Assembly: GCF_020911925.1 (NCBI RefSeq)
Contig: NZ_CP087134.1
Coordinates: forward strand, 1,798,001-1,862,000
Direction of reading: 5' to 3'
Length of the DNA: 64,000 nucleotides
Source of the DNA: Flavobacterium cupriresistens
Lineage (GTDB): Bacteria; Bacteroidota; Bacteroidia; Flavobacteriales; Flavobacteriaceae
A program made the translations under genes and the position numbers. The notes below the pieces were generated by a model. The model had not been told where the DNA came from, did not search any database, and saw only the letters and a program-made list of their open reading frames with translations. Below are positions 26,739-36,400 of this stretch, one piece after another; the stretch's first letter is position 1, and the number at the start of each line of letters is the position of its first letter.

Positions 26739-28085
26739 ATGTCTGAGCATACAAAATACAGTTACCCGGAGAAACTTTCCATTCTCCGGTTCTTTTTAGA
26801 TGCTGAAGGGGTTCGTAAGAATCCTATTCCGTTTCATAAAAGATACTTTGATAAGTTTGGTGATTCCTTTTCCATTCAAATTGGTCGTTCACAACATATC
26901 ATTTTATCAAGAGATAATGAAGTTGCCCAATATATATTACAGAAAAATCAGAAGAATTACCATAAGTCAAGGTTTCAGTCTGTTTATCTTTCGAAGTATT
27001 TAGGGAAAGGACTTTTGACGGTTGATGGGGATTTTTGGTTAAAACAAAGAAGACTTATTCAACCTGCTTTTCACAAACAAAAAATGAATCAGCTTGTTGA
27101 GACCATGAGACAGACCATTGTTTCGGAGATGGACGGTCTGGCTGAAGAACAAAAAGTGGATCTTTTTCCGATAATGAGTGAGTTGGCATTTAATGTCGTG
27201 GCCAAATCATTATTCCAATTTTCAATTGCGGAAGAGAAATTAGATCGGATAAAATTTATTATTGAAGAAGTTCAAAACTTCCTCATCAAAGAAATTAGGC
27301 TTCCTCATAAAGCCTGGTGGTTTTCGGTTAGTGGTCAGGTAAAAAAACACCTGGAATTAGCAGAAGAGAATAATACAATTATTCAGGAAATTATCGAAGA
27401 AAGAGTGGCTTCTAAAAGCGAAATTAACGATTTGCTTAATATGCTTCTGGAAACACGTTATGAAGATAGCGGTGAAGGAATGTCTACTCAGCAATTGATA
27501 GATGAGATAAAGATTCTTTTTACGGCAGGACATGAAACGACAGCCAATGCTTTGACTTTTACATTACATCTTTTGGGTAATAATCCTGATGTACAGCAGA
27601 AAGTTTTGGAGGAGATTCTCAAAATCGAAGCTGAAACAGAAGATGTTGTCGAGCAGCTTCAGAAAATGACCTATACAAATGCCGTTTTAAACGAATCTAT
27701 GCGACTGTATCCGCCAGCCTGGATTACAGACAGGCAAAATGTTGAAGACGATACTTTAGGGGGATTTAATATAAAAAAAGGAACCTTAATTGGAGTTTCT
27801 TTTTATGAGTTACATCGAAATGTGAAGTACTGGGAAAACCCCGATGACTTTAATCCCGAGCGATTTTTGGGAGAGCAGAAAAAGCAATCAATGCCTTATT
27901 TTTACCCTTTTGGTGCCGGACCCAGAATGTGTATTGGAGCGGGGTTTGCGATCTACGAAATGTGTTTGGCAATTGCTCATATCGTTAAAAAATACAAGAT
28001 TACTTCCGTGGAAACTACGGTTCAGTTTAATCCGTTAATTACCTTAAAACCGGTGGGTGTAGAAGTTGTTTTTTCAAAGAGATAA
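26739..28085 (+). CDS. Cytochrome P450
   Basis: Soluble heme-thiolate monooxygenase of 448 residues. Visible P450 landmarks: the I-helix [10 protein letters not shown] (oxygen activation), ExxR as ESMR in the K-helix, the meander PERF, and the heme loop [13 protein letters not shown] with the thiolate Cys398. It most resembles the CYP4/CYP102-like fatty-acid-hydroxylase group in general pattern, but the substrate cannot be read. No redox partner is fused. ATG 26739 is preferred over a TTG 6 nt upstream. The stop shares one base with the queG start (TAATG). Confidence 0.93.
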   Translation: MSEHTKYSYPEKLSILRFFLDAEGVRKNPIPFHKRYFDKFGDSFSIQIGRSQHIILSRDNEVAQYILQKNQKNYHKSRFQSVYLSKYLGKGLLTVDGDFWLKQRRLIQPAFHKQKMNQLVETMRQTIVSEMDGLAEEQKVDLFPIMSELAFNVVAKSLFQFSIAEEKLDRIKFIIEEVQNFLIKEIRLPHKAWWFSVSGQVKKHLELAEENNTIIQEIIEERVASKSEINDLLNMLLETRYEDSGEGMSTQQLIDEIKILFTAGHETTANALTFTLHLLGNNPDVQQKVLEEILKIEAETEDVVEQLQKMTYTNAVLNESMRLYPPAWITDRQNVEDDTLGGFNIKKGTLIGVSFYELHRNVKYWENPDDFNPERFLGEQKKQSMPYFYPFGAGPRMCIGAGFAIYEMCLAIAHIVKKYKITSVETTVQFNPLITLKPVGVEVVFSKR

Positions 28086-29008
28086 TGATTAATTCTAAAG
28101 AGACATATTCAAAATTTATCAAGGAAGAGGCAAAAAGACTTGGTTTCTTATCTTGTGGAATCTCTAAAGCTGGTTTTTTAGAGCAGGAAGCCCCGCGTCT
28201 GGAAAATTGGTTGAAGAAAAACCATAACGGTCAGATGGCCTACATGGAAAACTATTTTGATAAACGTTTAGATCCGACCTTATTGGTTGATGATGCAAAA
28301 AGTGTTGTCTCTCTTTTGCTTAATTATTATCCCGAAGAAGTTCAAAATCAGGAAAGTTTTAAAATATCAAAATACGCTTACGGGCAGGATTATCATACAG
28401 TCATAAAAGAAAAGCTAAAAGAGTTTCTCTTCTCGATTCAGGAACATATTGGCGAAGTTTCGGGTCGTGCATTTGTTGATTCAGCACCTGTTTTAGACAA
28501 AGCTTGGGCTGCCAAAAGTGGCTTGGGCTGGATTGGTAAAAACAGTAATCTGCTCACTCAAAAAGTGGGGTCCTTTTATTTTATCGCCGAGCTTATTTTA
28601 GATCTTGATCTGGAATACGATCACGCCGCAACAGATCATTGCGGTTCTTGCACCGCCTGCATCGATGCTTGTCCAACACAAGCAATAGTGGCTCCATATG
28701 TGGTTGATGGGAGTAAGTGTATTTCGTATTATACGATTGAACTCAAAGAAAATATCCCAATGGAAATGAAGGGTAAATTCGATGAATGGGCATTTGGCTG
28801 TGATACCTGCCAAGATGTTTGCCCTTGGAATCGGTTCTCCAAACCGCATTCAGAACCCTTATTTAACCCCAATCCCGAAGTACTTTCTTTTTCCAAAAAA
28901 GACTGGATTGAAATTACCGAAGAAACATTTCGAGCAGTCTTTAAAAATTCACCTATCAAGAGGACGAAATTTGATGGACTAAAACGTAATATTAAATTTC
29001 TAGAATAA
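28085..29008 (+). CDS. queG: Epoxyqueuosine reductase QueG
   Basis: Cobalamin- and Fe-S-dependent enzyme that performs the last step of queuosine synthesis in tRNA (epoxyqueuosine to queuosine); 307 residues. Two [4Fe-4S] motifs are visible: [12 protein letters not shown] and CDTCQDVCP. The substrate/cobalamin region includes [13 protein letters not shown] and [13 protein letters not shown]. It lacks the C-terminal HEAT extension of longer homologues, as is common in Bacteroidetes. Its ATG overlaps the stop of the P450 gene by one base, so it is translated from the same mRNA. Confidence 0.96.
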   Translation: MINSKETYSKFIKEEAKRLGFLSCGISKAGFLEQEAPRLENWLKKNHNGQMAYMENYFDKRLDPTLLVDDAKSVVSLLLNYYPEEVQNQESFKISKYAYGQDYHTVIKEKLKEFLFSIQEHIGEVSGRAFVDSAPVLDKAWAAKSGLGWIGKNSNLLTQKVGSFYFIAELILDLDLEYDHAATDHCGSCTACIDACPTQAIVAPYVVDGSKCISYYTIELKENIPMEMKGKFDEWAFGCDTCQDVCPWNRFSKPHSEPLFNPNPEVLSFSKKDWIEITEETFRAVFKNSPIKRTKFDGLKRNIKFLE

Positions 29009-29062
29009 AATTTATAAAAATTCCAATTTTTTAAATTCCAAATTCCAACTTTTGGGTAGAAA

Positions 29063-29165
29063 CTGTGACTGCAAACCGTGATTGCTCTGTTTTATGATTT
29101 CAGATTTACACTGCTAACTGCCACTGTAAACTGCGACTGAAGAATGTCACTGAAAACTACGACCG
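29063..29165. repeat. Degenerate tandem ACTG(N)GACTG repeat
   Basis: Short units such as AACTGTGACTGC, AACTGCCACTGT, AACTGCGACTGA and AAACTACGACCG follow one another with a period near 12 bp. Strongly diverged, non-coding. Confidence 0.6.
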
Positions 29166-29202
29166 TAAATACATTCCATCATAACAGCACCCGCCCTTAG
29201 AA

Positions 29203-29410
29203 TGTCATCTCGACGAAGGAGAGATCACACTAGCAAATCACACACAGTTGTCGAATATAGGATGTGATTTTTCTTTTGTTGAAATGACACAAACAAAGGA
29301 AGAGCTGTTGTCGAATATAGGATGTGATCTCTCCTTCGTCGAGATGACACAAACAGAGAGGATTGTTGTCGAATAGTAGGATGTGATCTCTCCTTCGTCG
29401 AGATGACAGA
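29203..29410. repeat. Array of about 48-bp repeats with an inverted half-unit
   Basis: One inverted half (CATCTCGACGAAGGAGAGAT, 29206-29225) is followed by three direct units. Each begins GTTGTCGAATA, continues GATGTGAT and ends TTCGTCGAGATGACA or a variant, at about 29248, 29308 and 29365. Units 2 and 3 are nearly identical; unit 1 is diverged. Spacers are short and share ACAAACA, so this is not a CRISPR. A degenerate relative lies at about 535-645. Confidence 0.75.
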
Positions 29411-29489
29411 AAAAGGAGGAAGTCAGTTGTCTGTTGCTAGGAAAAAAAATAACGTCCCTTTTCTTTATTTTGCGATTAAAAAATTAAAT

Positions 29490-29745
29490 GAAAGGTTCAC
29501 AAAGGTTTTTATTACTTTGAAAACGGTTATTTTTTTGATGCAAAGAGCGCAAAGTTTTTCTTTTTCACGCAGATTTAGCAGATTGAACAGATTTTTTATA
29601 AGAGGTAAACAGATCAGCCTAATCTGCTAAATCTGCGTGAAAAAAAAGTAGGTACAAAATTTAAAAGGATTTGCTATACCATAATTTAACTTCGTGCCCC
29701 TTGCGTAAAACCTTGTGAACTTTGTGGTTAAATTCGCAACAAAAG
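29490..29745. repeat. Composite repeat, copy A
   Basis: Order of parts: AAAGAGCGCAAAG words; a perfect 24-bp inverted repeat (29561-29584 with 29622-29645, outer part TTTTTCACGCAGATTTAGCA) enclosing about 36 nt; then a tail with ATACCATAATTTAACTT and CTTGCGTAAAACCTTG. The same three parts in the same order occur at 49885-50145. Confidence 0.75.
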
Positions 29746-29883
29746 TCCTTAATCTTCAAAAACTTGTCTTTTCTGCAAAAAAACTTTAGAAATAGTCCGC
29801 TTCTTTATTGGAAAAATCTAAAATCTAAAAATTAGGTGTATTATGTTTAAAATGAGTTGGTTGTGTTGTGAAAAATAACAATA

Positions 29884-29915
29884 TTTGTTATTTCTGTTCC
29901 TTTTTTTTTAACTTT
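29884..29915 (+). promoter_or_regulatory. Promoter of the CBS-domain gene
   Basis: TTTG (29884-29887), 20-nt spacer, TAACTTTA (29908-29915), one mismatch from TANNTTTG; 22 nt ahead of the ATG. Confidence 0.55.
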
Positions 29916-29937
29916 ATAGAACTAAAATTTTTCAGAT

Positions 29938-30363
29938 ATGACTGTAGATCAAATACTAAACGCAAAAGGGAAAAATGTTTATTCCGTGCTTTCAACGACG
30001 ACTGTTTATGAAGCACTGAAAGTAATGGGAGAAAAAAACATAGGGGCAATTCTGGTTATAGACGGATCCGATTTAAAAGGAATATTATCCGAAAGAGATT
30101 ATGCCCGAAAAATTGTTTTGAAAGACAAATCTTCAAAAGAGACCTTTGTGCATGAAATTATGGAAACAAATGTTTTTTCGGTACAACTTTCTAACAAAAT
30201 TGAAGATTGTATGGAGCTTATGAGCACAAAGCGTATCAGACATTTACCGGTTTTGGAAAACGGAATTGTAGTCGGAATCATTTCTATCAGTGATGTTGTT
30301 AAGGCAATTATAGAAATTCAGAAAGATACTATTAATCACTTAAATTCGTATATTTCGCAGTAA
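29938..30363 (+). CDS. Two-CBS-domain protein
   Basis: Cytoplasmic protein of 141 residues consisting only of a CBS pair (Bateman module): CBS1 about 8-65 (VYEALKVMGEKNIGAILVID), CBS2 about 75-132 (DCMELMSTKRIRHLPVLENG). Such stand-alone modules bind adenine nucleotides and act as energy or redox sensors; the partner cannot be told from sequence. Single-gene unit with its own promoter and a terminator at 30387-30423. Confidence 0.92.
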   Translation: MTVDQILNAKGKNVYSVLSTTTVYEALKVMGEKNIGAILVIDGSDLKGILSERDYARKIVLKDKSSKETFVHEIMETNVFSVQLSNKIEDCMELMSTKRIRHLPVLENGIVVGIISISDVVKAIIEIQKDTINHLNSYISQ

Positions 30364-30386
30364 GTGAAATTCAAAAAATAAACTTT

Positions 30387-30423
30387 AAAAAATAGTCCAA
30401 ATCTTGCTGGACTATTTTTTTTT
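30387..30423 (+). terminator. Terminator of the CBS-domain gene
   Basis: AAAAATAGTCCA pairs with TGGACTATTTTT around AATCTTGC, followed by a T-run to 30423. Confidence 0.92.
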
Positions 30424-30489
30424 GGATTACGAAAACGTTATTTTAACAAAAGAAAGCAACAAAAACATGCCATTTTAAGCGAAGACTTA

Positions 30490-30497
30490 TATCTTTG
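30490..30497 (+). promoter_or_regulatory. Candidate -7 box of the malic enzyme gene
   Basis: TATCTTTG matches TANNTTTG, 25 nt before the ATG; no good -33 element at the expected distance. Confidence 0.45.
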
Positions 30498-30522
30498 TAA
30501 GCTAGAATAAAAGCTAAAAACA

Positions 30523-32814
30523 ATGAATAAAGACAGTAAAAGAGAAGAGGCGTTATTATATCATTCGAAGCCGACTCCCGGAAAAATTCAAGTAGTTCCA
30601 ACAAAAAAATATGCAACTCAAAGAGATCTATCTTTGGCATACTCACCAGGTGTTGCTGAGCCATGTTTAGAAATTGCAAAAAATGTTGACGACGTATACA
30701 AATACACAGCAAAAGGAAATTTAGTTGCTGTAATTTCAAACGGTACAGCCGTTTTAGGACTTGGGGACATTGGTCCGGAAGCTTCTAAACCAGTTATGGA
30801 AGGAAAAGGTTTGTTGTTTAAAATATTCTCTGACATTGATGTTTTTGATATTGAAATCGGAACAAAAGATGTAGAAGAATTTATTCAGACCGTAAAAAAT
30901 ATTGCTCCAACTTTCGGAGGAATTAATCTGGAAGATATCAAAGCACCAGAGTCTTTTGAAATCGAAAGAAGATTGGTAGAAGAATTGGATATTCCTGTAA
31001 TGCACGATGATCAACATGGTACGGCAATTATTTCGTCTGCCGCATTGATCAATGCACTTGAATTGGCAGGAAAAAAAGCAGAAGATGTAAAAATGGTAGT
31101 TTCCGGTGCAGGTTCGGCTGCATTGGCATGTGCTGATTTATATGTTTTGTTAGGAGTAAAAGTAGAGAATATCTTAATGTTTAATAGTAAAGGACTTTTA
31201 ACAAAAGACAATCCTTCTCTATCAAGCTTACAACTAAAATATGCTGTTGATATCGCTCCAATCGATTTGGCAGAAGCTTTAAAAGGAGCAGATATTTTCT
31301 TAGGATTATCTTCAGGCGATATTATGTCGGCAGAAATGTTGTTGACTATGGCCGATAATCCTATCGTTTTTGCCATGGCAAATCCAAATCCTGAGATTAG
31401 TTATACTTTAGCGGTTGAGACCCGTAAAGATGTTATTATGGCTACAGGGCGTTCGGATTTTCCTAATCAGGTAAATAACGTTTTAGGTTTTCCTTATATT
31501 TTTAGAGGAGCTTTAGATGTTAGAGCGACTAAAATTAATGAGGCTATGAAAATGGCAGCTGTTAAAGCATTGGCTTTATTAGCAAAAGAACCAGTTCCGG
31601 AGCAAGTAAATGTGGCATACGGAGCAACAAAATTAGGTTTCGGTACAGAATATATCATTCCTAAACCATTTGACCCTAGATTGATTACAGTAGTAGCGCC
31701 GGCGGTTGCAAAAGCAGCAATGGAATCTGGTGTTGCAAAAAATCCTATTACAGACTGGGCAGCTTATGAAGAGGTGCTTTTGGAAAGAATGGGGAATGAT
31801 AATAAAATGGTACGTTTGATTACAAACCGTGCTAAATTAAACCCAAAAAGAATTGTTTTTGCAGAGGCAGATCAGTTAAATGTTTTAAAAGCAGCTCAAA
31901 TTGTTTATGAAGATGGTATTGGTTTCCCTATTTTGTTAGGAAACAAAGAATCAATCTTAGAACTTAAAGAAGAATTAGGTTTTGATGCTGAACTTGAGAT
32001 CATTGACCCTAAAACTCCGGAAGAAGAAGCAAGAAGAAACAGATTTGCTAATTCGTATTGGACAACAAGAGAAAGAAGAGGTATTTCATTGCTTGATGCT
32101 CAGAAATTCATGCGCGAGAGAAACTACTTTGCTGCCATGATGGTGAATGAAGGTGAAGCTGATGCTTTGGTTACCGGATATTCAAGAAGTTACCCAAGTG
32201 TGGTAAAACCGATGTTACAATTGGTAGAAAAAGCACAAGGAGCTTCATTAGTAGCAACAGCAAACATGATGTTGACTTCTCGTGGACCAATGTTTTTATC
32301 TGATACCGCAATCAATATCAATCCTTCAGCACAAGATATGGTAAATATCGCTGTGATGACTGCTAAAACGGCCAGAATGTTTGGAGTTGAGCCTGTTATT
32401 GCAATGGTTTCGTTTTCAAATTTTGGTTCTTCTACAAGCGAAAGCGCTTCAAAAGTAAGAGAAGCAGTAGCTTATTTGCATAAGAACCATCCTGATATGA
32501 TCGTTGATGGAGAAATTCAGGCAGATTTTGCTTTGAATCCGGAAATGCTTAAAGAAAAATTCCCGTTCTCTAAATTGGCAGGAAAAAAAGTAAACACTTT
32601 AATTTTTCCAAACTTAGAATCAGCGAATATTACTTATAAAATGTTAAAAGAATTGTATAAAGTAAATTCAATCGGTCCGATTATGATGGGTCTGGGTAAA
32701 CCGGTTCACATTTTCCAATTAGGAGCAAGTGTTGAAGAAATGGTTAATATGGCTGCAATTGCGGTTATTGATGCTCAGGAAAAAGAAAGTAAAAAAAATA
32801 AATTAGCTAAGTAG
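30523..32814 (+). CDS. maeB: NADP-dependent malic enzyme with phosphotransacetylase-like domain
   Basis: Cytoplasmic enzyme of 763 residues converting malate to pyruvate and CO2 with NADPH formation. The N-terminal malic domain (about 1-160) has SLAYSPGVAEPC and MHDDQHGTA. The NAD(P) domain (about 163-400) has VSGAGSAALACADLY. The C-terminal third (about 430-763) resembles phosphate acetyltransferase (TGYSRSYPSVVKPML); in MaeB-type enzymes it regulates activity, for example by acetyl-CoA, rather than catalysing. The size matches the MaeB class. Monocistronic by appearance; ruvA has its own -7 box downstream. Confidence 0.96.
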   Translation: MNKDSKREEALLYHSKPTPGKIQVVPTKKYATQRDLSLAYSPGVAEPCLEIAKNVDDVYKYTAKGNLVAVISNGTAVLGLGDIGPEASKPVMEGKGLLFKIFSDIDVFDIEIGTKDVEEFIQTVKNIAPTFGGINLEDIKAPESFEIERRLVEELDIPVMHDDQHGTAIISSAALINALELAGKKAEDVKMVVSGAGSAALACADLYVLLGVKVENILMFNSKGLLTKDNPSLSSLQLKYAVDIAPIDLAEALKGADIFLGLSSGDIMSAEMLLTMADNPIVFAMANPNPEISYTLAVETRKDVIMATGRSDFPNQVNNVLGFPYIFRGALDVRATKINEAMKMAAVKALALLAKEPVPEQVNVAYGATKLGFGTEYIIPKPFDPRLITVVAPAVAKAAMESGVAKNPITDWAAYEEVLLERMGNDNKMVRLITNRAKLNPKRIVFAEADQLNVLKAAQIVYEDGIGFPILLGNKESILELKEELGFDAELEIIDPKTPEEEARRNRFANSYWTTRERRGISLLDAQKFMRERNYFAAMMVNEGEADALVTGYSRSYPSVVKPMLQLVEKAQGASLVATANMMLTSRGPMFLSDTAININPSAQDMVNIAVMTAKTARMFGVEPVIAMVSFSNFGSSTSESASKVREAVAYLHKNHPDMIVDGEIQADFALNPEMLKEKFPFSKLAGKKVNTLIFPNLESANITYKMLKELYKVNSIGPIMMGLGKPVHIFQLGASVEEMVNMAAIAVIDAQEKESKKNKLAK

Positions 32815-32854
32815 TATATATAGTTAGGAACTGTTAATGTTGTCTTATTTTTAT

Positions 32855-32862
32855 TATATTTG
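32855..32862 (+). promoter_or_regulatory. -7 box of ruvA
   Basis: TATATTTG, an exact match to TANNTTTG, 18 nt before ATG 32881. It overlaps the TTG (32860) that would extend ruvA, excluding that start. Confidence 0.55.
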
Positions 32863-32880
32863 ACAATAACAAATTATACT

Positions 32881-33462
32881 ATGATAGCACATTTGCAAGG
32901 GAAATTGGTAGAAAAAAACCCCACAGAAGTTGTAATTGACTGTGGTGGAGTAGGTTATCATGTTAATATATCCCTACATACATTTTCTTTGCTTCCCAAT
33001 GCTGATTTTATAAAATTGTATACGCATCTTCAAATCAAAGAAGATGCGCATACTTTATTTGGTTTTGTAGAAAAATCAGAACGAGAAATATTCAGAATGT
33101 TATTATCCGTTTCGGGGATAGGGGCTAATATTGCCAGAACAATGTTATCTTCAATAGAGCCAAAACAAATTATAAACGCCATTGCCTCTGGGGATGTTGG
33201 AGTGATACAATCTATAAAAGGGATTGGAAACAAAACGGCACAGAGAGTTATACTTGATTTAAAAGAAAAAGTGTTAAAATTGTACGATTTGGACGAAGTT
33301 TCAGTGGTTCAGAACAATACAAACCGTGATGAAGCGTTATCTGCTTTGGAGGTTTTAGGTTTTGTTCGTAAAACTTCAGAAAAAGTAGTCGAAAAAATCG
33401 TAAAAGAAGATCCGGAGGCGACTGTCGAAACGATCATTAAAAAAGCATTAAAAAGCTTATAA
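32881..33462 (+). CDS. ruvA: Holliday junction branch migration protein RuvA
   Basis: Junction-recognition subunit of the RuvAB complex, 193 residues. The N-terminal OB domain (MIAHLQGKLVEKNPTEVVID), tandem helix-hairpin-helix motifs (LLSVSGIGANIA and IKGIGNKTAQRV), and the C-terminal RuvB-binding three-helix domain (DEALSALEVLGF ... TVETIIKKALK) are all present. ATG 32881 is chosen because an upstream TTG falls in the -7 box. It is 24 nt upstream of sprA and may be co-transcribed with it. RuvB is encoded 7 kb upstream. Confidence 0.97.
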   Translation: MIAHLQGKLVEKNPTEVVIDCGGVGYHVNISLHTFSLLPNADFIKLYTHLQIKEDAHTLFGFVEKSEREIFRMLLSVSGIGANIARTMLSSIEPKQIINAIASGDVGVIQSIKGIGNKTAQRVILDLKEKVLKLYDLDEVSVVQNNTNRDEALSALEVLGFVRKTSEKVVEKIVKEDPEATVETIIKKALKSL

Positions 33463-33486
33463 ACTCAATTTATATAAACGAATTGT

Positions 33487-36400
33487 ATGCGTAAAATTTG
33501 TATTTTTTTACTGGTTTTATTTTGCGGTAATGTTTTGCGGGCGCAAGTAAATCCAGCAGTTCAAGATACAACTAAAACTCAATTTTCTGTCGGGAAATTA
33601 GAGTTGGAAAACCCACCCAGTATACTTTCGGCTTATAAATATGATCCCATTACAGACCGATACATTTATACCAAATCGGTAGATGGGTTCTCTATTAATT
33701 ATCCAATTGTCTTAACGCCAAAAGAGTACGAAGCTTTGGTTCTGAAAGAATCCAGAAGAGATTATTTCAGGAAAAAATCGGATGCGATTGATGGTAAAAA
33801 ATCAGGAAGTGAAGCCGCCAAAAAGGATTTGCTACCCCGATATTATATTAATTCAAGTCTTTTCGAAAGCATTTTTGGAAGTAATACAATTGATGTAAAG
33901 CCCACAGGATCAGTTGAAATGGATCTTGGAATTCGCTATACCAAACAAGACAATCCTTCTTTTTCTCCAAGAAACCGATCCAATCTAACCTTTGACTTTG
34001 ATCAGAGGATTAGTATGAGTTTAATGGGTAAAGTGGGAACGAGATTAGAGGTAAATGCTAATTACGACACCCAGTCTACATTTGCTTTTCAAAATTTATT
34101 CAAACTGGCTTATACGCCTTCAGAGGATGATATTGTTCAGAAAATTGAAGTTGGTAATGTTAGCATGCCACTGAATAGTACTTTAATCAGAGGGGCCCAA
34201 AGTTTGTTTGGAGTAAAAGCACAACTGCAATTTGGGAAGACAACTATTACCGGAGTTTTCTCAGAACAAAAGTCACAAACCAAGAGTATAGTTGCAGAAG
34301 GTGGTGGTACGGTTCAGAATTTTGATTTGTATGCTTTAGATTATGATAATGACAGACACTTCTTTTTATCTCAATACTTTAGAAATAAATACGATGCCTC
34401 TTTAAAGAAGTATCCCTTTATTGACAGTCGTGCTCAGATCACAAGACTTGAAGTTTGGGTAACCAATAAACAAAACAGAGTAAGTACAACTAATAATAAC
34501 TTGCGTAATGTTATCGCACTTCAGGATTTAGGAGAAGCACAAATTCAGGGAATTCCGGATAATGAAGTGGTAGTGATAGGGAGTACAGCAAACTTTTTTG
34601 TGGCTGGAATCGGTACGCCAAGTGATAATAAAAATAACAAATACGATCCGGCGACTATAGGTACTGGTGGTTTTTTGAATCAAAAGGTTAGGGAAATTGT
34701 AACGGCAAAAAGTGGTTTTAATGTAGATGTAAGTGAAGGAGTCGATTATTCCGTGTTGGAAAATGCACGTAAATTAACCACAAATGAGTATACTTTTAAT
34801 GCACAATTAGGATATATCTCTTTGCAACAGCGTTTGGCCAATGACGAAATTTTGGCTGTAGCTTTTGAATATACGGTTGGAGATAAGATATACCGTGTCG
34901 GGGAATTTGGTAGTGATGGTGTTGATGGTACTTTAGTGACAGGAAATAATACTCCGAATCAAACCATTATTACGCAGAGTTTGATTTTGAAAATGTTGAA
35001 AAGCAGTTTGACAAACGTAAAAAATCCGGTTTGGAATTTGATGATGAAAAACGTTTATCAGATTCCTCAGGCTTATCAGATCAAACAAGATGATTTCAGG
35101 TTAAATATACTTTATACAGATCCGTCTCCTATAAATTATATTAGTCCGGTTGCGGGAACTCATTTCCCGGATGACAATCCGGCTAATCCAAATCCGGCTA
35201 ATTATTATATTACCAAAACACCTTTATTAAATGTTTTTGATATTGATAAGTTAAATTATAATAATGACCCTCAGAAGGGCGGTGATGGTTTTTTCGATTA
35301 CATACCGGGGATCACCGTTGATGCTCAAAACGGGCGAATTATTTTTACTACAAAAGAGCCTTTTGGAGAACTGTTGTTCCAAAAATTAAAAGGGGCAGCG
35401 GGAGAAGATTATAATAGTCCGAATACATACAATGACAATCAAAAGAAATACGTGTTTAGAAACATGTATAGAAATACCCAATCCGGAGCTTTGCAGGATG
35501 CGGATAAAAATAAATTCTTATTAAGAGGTAAATACAAATCTACAGGAAATAACGGTATCCCGATCGGAGCCTTTAATGTGCCGCAAGGTTCTGTTGTAGT
35601 AACGGCCGGCGGAAGAGTTTTGGTTGAAGGTATTGATTACAGTGTCGATTATCAATTAGGAAGAGTTCAAATTTTAGACCCTTCACTTCAGGCTTCCAAC
35701 ACACCGATTCAGGTTTCGTTAGAAAATAATTCCATTTTCGGACAACAAACCAGAAGATTTATGGGGGTGAATGTGGAGCATAAAATTTCAGACAAATTTG
35801 TTGTTGGAGGTACTTTTTTAAAAATGACAGAAAGACCCTTTACACAAAAATCAAGTTATGGTCAGGAATCTGTTAACAACACGATTTTTGGGTTTAACGG
35901 GAATTATGCAACAGAAGTTCCTTTCTTTACCAGATTGGTAAATAAACTGCCTAATATTGATACCGATGTTCCTTCTAATCTTTCCATTCGTGGTGAAGTT
36001 GCTTTTTTAAGACCTGATGCTCCAAAAGCCAGTGATTTTGAAGGAGAAGCTACGATATATATTGATGATTTTGAAGGTTCACAATCTACCATTGATATGC
36101 GCTCCGCTTATGCGTGGAGTTTAGCATCAACACCATTTGTAAAATCAGATTTGATTGCGGATGATAAGTTTAAGGCTAGTTCAAGTACTTTAGAGTACGG
36201 GTTTAGAAGAGCAAAATTATCCTGGTATACCATTGATCCTGTTTTTTATTCGTCAAAACCATCCGGTATTTCAAACGATGATCTGTCGTTAAATACAACA
36301 AGGAGAATTTATAGCAGAGAGTTGTATCCAAATACCGATATAGCCCAGGGGCAAATACAGGTTATTAATACATTGGATTTAAGTTATTATCCGTCTGAAA

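Larger units (their letters stand above)
29009..29937. other. 929-bp intergenic region made almost wholly of repeats
   Basis: No gene is supported; a 75-codon plus-strand frame at 29403-29630 runs through two repeat families and is rejected. In order: AAATTCCAA words (29020-29056), degenerate ACTG repeats (29063-29165), an array of about 48-bp units (29203-29410), a composite repeat with a perfect 24-bp hairpin (29490-29745), and the promoter of the CBS gene (29884-29915). Confidence 0.65.

Noticed and set aside
29203..29410. CRISPR array
   Set aside because: Only three direct units, too long and diverged, spacers share sequence, no cas genes.
29403..29630. 75-codon plus-strand gene
   Set aside because: Runs through the repeat array and the composite hairpin; composition is not protein-like.
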